A stretch of DNA of 6,085 bases from NCBI GenBank assembly GCA_947630525.1, contig CANRHW010000097.1:1-6085 (forward strand), written 5' to 3'. Made by a program: the position numbers and the translations under genes. Position 1 is the stretch's first letter, and each line of letters begins with the position of its first letter. This document shows positions 5,757 through 6,085 of this stretch, piece after piece. This DNA is from an uncultured Clostridia bacterium. Lineage in GTDB: Bacteria > Bacillota > Clostridia > UMGS1883. The notes beneath the pieces were generated by a model. That model ran no database searches. It saw nothing but the letters and a program-made list of their open reading frames with translations, and was not told where the DNA came from.

Positions 5757-6085
5757 TGGACATTAGCGCGTTTGCCGCTATGCACAGGACTATGCCGGTC
5801 GTAAGGGGCACGGCTATGCTCCACAGGGTCCACTTTAGGCTCTTTGTCTCCTTGTGGACCGTGAGCACCGTGGTGGAGCAGGGGAAGTGAAACAGGGTGA
5901 ACAGTACAAAGCAGACCGCGGTGGTTCGGGTCCAGCCGTTGGCCATAAGCACCGCGCCAAGGTCTGCGAGCCCCGTATAGCCGGTCAGCGCTCCTCCCCG
6001 CGTGTAGCCCATCAGCGCAAGGGGCAGCACTATTTCGTTGGCCGGGAAGCCTAATATAAGGCGGTCAGTATGACCCCGTCCATTC
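5743..6085 (-). CDS. feoB: Ferrous iron transport protein B, C-terminal part, apparently frameshifted
   Basis: This is the C-terminal end (about 114 residues) of an FeoB-type iron(II) transporter, a GTPase-coupled inner-membrane protein; the 5' part lies outside the window. Reading from the minus strand, the membrane region contains GFPANEIVLPLALMGY, then GWTRTTAVCFVLFTLFHFPCSTTV with the conserved Cys at 5878-5880, then VHKETKSLKWTLW and a last hydrophobic segment ending SIIPG. The family segment just upstream, MDGVILTA (6083 to 6060), is in another frame. Eight bases rather than nine separate its Ala codon from the Gly-Phe-Pro codons, so one base appears to be missing at about 6051-6062. 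This may be a sequencing error or a broken gene. The stop (5743-5745) lies inside the end of the opposing small ger ORF, and no terminator is visible for either. Confidence 0.85.
   Translation of the reverse strand, partial: NGRGHTDRLILGFPANEIVLPLALMGYTRGGALTGYTGLADLGAVLMANGWTRTTAVCFVLFTLFHFPCSTTVLTVHKETKSLKWTLWSIAVPLTTGIVLCIAANALMSIIPG

Noticed and set aside
1..6085. tRNA, rRNA, insertion sequence, integrase or defence genes.
   Set aside because: None was seen on either strand; nearly all of the window is filled by recognised genes, and no gap exceeds about 125 bases.

Overview
The window is a stretch of chromosome from an endospore-forming Bacillota, most likely a fairly GC-rich anaerobic member of class Clostridia. 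The evidence is two sporulation genes of the yabP-yabQ type, a divIC-like division gene, a yabR-like S1 gene and a complete gerA-type spore germinant receptor operon. An feoB-type iron transporter agrees with anaerobic life. I cannot name the genus.

Layout. Bases 2-212 hold the 3' part of yabP, with an apparent frameshift in an A8 run. It overlaps yabQ (209-694) by an ATGA junction. The 3' end of yabQ is very A-rich and carries regularly spaced A-tracts followed by a near-consensus housekeeping promoter (700-728). That promoter reads into a DivIC/FtsB-like gene (756-1052) and a YabR-like S1 RNA-binding gene (1092-1502). A rho-independent terminator (1508-1569) ends this cluster. A probable forespore (sigma-G) promoter (1581-1609) then starts the germination operon: A subunit (1627-3234), B subunit permease (3250-4353), C subunit lipoprotein (4340-5563) and a small two-helix membrane protein (5526-5756), a candidate germinant-receptor D protein. 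The genes are tightly packed or overlapping. The operon collides tail to tail with an feoB-like gene on the minus strand (5743 to the window edge), with 14 bp of overlap and no visible terminator.

How the genes work together. The left cluster has the conserved Firmicutes order yabP-yabQ-divIC-yabR, mixing spore-cortex genes with growth-phase division and RNA-binding genes. The internal promoter would uncouple the two pairs. The ger operon would be made in the forespore and give one complete inner-membrane germinant receptor. Its ligand cannot be read from the sequence.

The window is mostly ordinary spore-former gene content; I found no new multi-gene system. The points most worth checking are the candidate D subunit, the curved-DNA promoter region embedded in yabQ, the very short predicted leader of the ger operon, the terminator-free convergent junction, and apparent one-base frameshifts in both edge genes.
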